Assembly: GCA_008016945.1 (NCBI GenBank)
Contig: SSGN01000078.1
Span: forward strand, 1 to 13,801
DNA: 13,801 bases
From: Flavobacteriales bacterium
GTDB taxonomy: Bacteria > Bacteroidota > Bacteroidia > Flavobacteriales > PHOS-HE28
Reading direction: 5' to 3'
Both the position numbers and the translations under genes were made by a program. Within the stretch, counting starts at the first letter, position 1, and every line of letters starts with the position of its first letter. The notes under the pieces are model-generated. The model saw only the letters and a program-made list of their open reading frames with translations. It was not told where the DNA came from and did no database searches. Of this stretch, positions 13,543-13,801 are shown piece after piece.

Positions 13543-13801
13543 TCAACGAAGAACAAGGAGCCGTGCATCAGGGTCCGCAGCGAATGAGGCGATCGCAGGA
13601 GCATTGGCCCGTATGATCCCCAGCCACTCGCGCGTGGTGTGGTTGCCCATCGCCAGATGGACCACCTTGGGAGGCGCTCCGTGCAGGGCGCTCAGTTCCA
13701 CGAAGTCGTCGTCCTGCGTCAGGATCACGAAGCCATCCTGACGTGCAAGCTCCCACAACTGTGCATCGGGCTGCGCCGCTAACCGCAGGTGCTTCACATG
13801 C
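13543..13801 (-). CDS. DUF5615-like PIN-fold protein, likely toxin component, 5' end cut by the window
   Basis: The visible 86 codons read HVKHLRLAAQPDAQLWELA, then FVILTQDDDFVEL, PPKVVHLAMGNHT and ASFAADPDARLLVLR. The paired acidic stretch after a buried strand (TQDDDF) and the PPKVVHLAMGN strand match DUF5615, a PIN-like nuclease fold usually around 110-120 residues and often the toxin of a pair with a DUF433 antitoxin. A GTG at 13797 could be taken as a start, but the family's N-terminal strand with its first catalytic acid (the LLDENL-type segment) would then be missing. The gene more likely begins outside the window, and the antitoxin would also lie there. It ends 48 bases before menA, on the same strand. 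Confidence 0.7.
   Translation of the reverse strand, partial: HVKHLRLAAQPDAQLWELARQDGFVILTQDDDFVELSALHGAPPKVVHLAMGNHTTREWLGIIRANAPAIASFAADPDARLLVLR

Overview
The window looks like a chromosomal segment of a high-GC member of the Bacteroidota, most likely a Flavobacteriales-type lineage; the lineage is inferred, not tested by any search. The evidence is a secreted protein with a C-terminal type IX secretion (T9SS) sorting domain, a perfect Bacteroidota-type -7 promoter box (TATCTTTG), no clear Shine-Dalgarno sequences before the starts, a menA-menC-menE cluster with a short MenE, and a ddl / PASTA protein / T9SS protein / rluD neighbourhood. Coding density is very high: many genes overlap by 1, 4 or 14 bases, and no gap exceeds about 135 bases. 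I see no rRNA, tRNA, CRISPR array, insertion sequence or prophage gene.

Layout. (1) 1-1038, minus strand: a polytopic membrane protein resembling ArnT/PMT (GT39/GT83) glycosyltransferases. It is interrupted by an in-frame TAA, after which the same frame stays open to the window edge. (2) 1152-4358, plus strand: a four-gene cassette with ATGA, ATGA and TGATG junctions. It encodes a PLP sugar aminotransferase, a dTDP-keto-sugar 3,4-ketoisomerase (FdtA/QdtA type), a SAM methyltransferase and an ArnC/GtrB-type polyprenyl-phosphate glycosyltransferase. rdgB (dITP/XTP pyrophosphatase) follows 9 bases later. (3) 4943-5941, minus: ddl, overlapping the rdgB 3' end by 10 bases. (4) 6076-10227, plus: three overlapping genes for a membrane-anchored three-PASTA protein, a large T9SS-exported protein of unknown role and the pseudouridine synthase RluD. 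(5) 13494-10228, minus: menA, menC, menE and a 72-residue two-helix membrane protein, each junction an ATGA overlap. (6) 13543-13801, minus: a DUF5615-like PIN-fold protein cut off by the window end.

How the genes may work together. The most interesting block is region 2 with region 1. Ketoisomerase plus aminotransferase would make a dTDP-3-amino-3,6-dideoxyhexose. The ArnC-like enzyme could load such a sugar onto undecaprenyl phosphate, and an ArnT-like membrane transferase could pass it to an envelope acceptor. This would be an Arn-style envelope-modification route using a different amino sugar, possibly methylated. The family assignments are well supported by motifs; the joined pathway is inference. 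Regions 3 and 4 concern peptidoglycan and the envelope, and region 5 is the later part of menaquinone synthesis.
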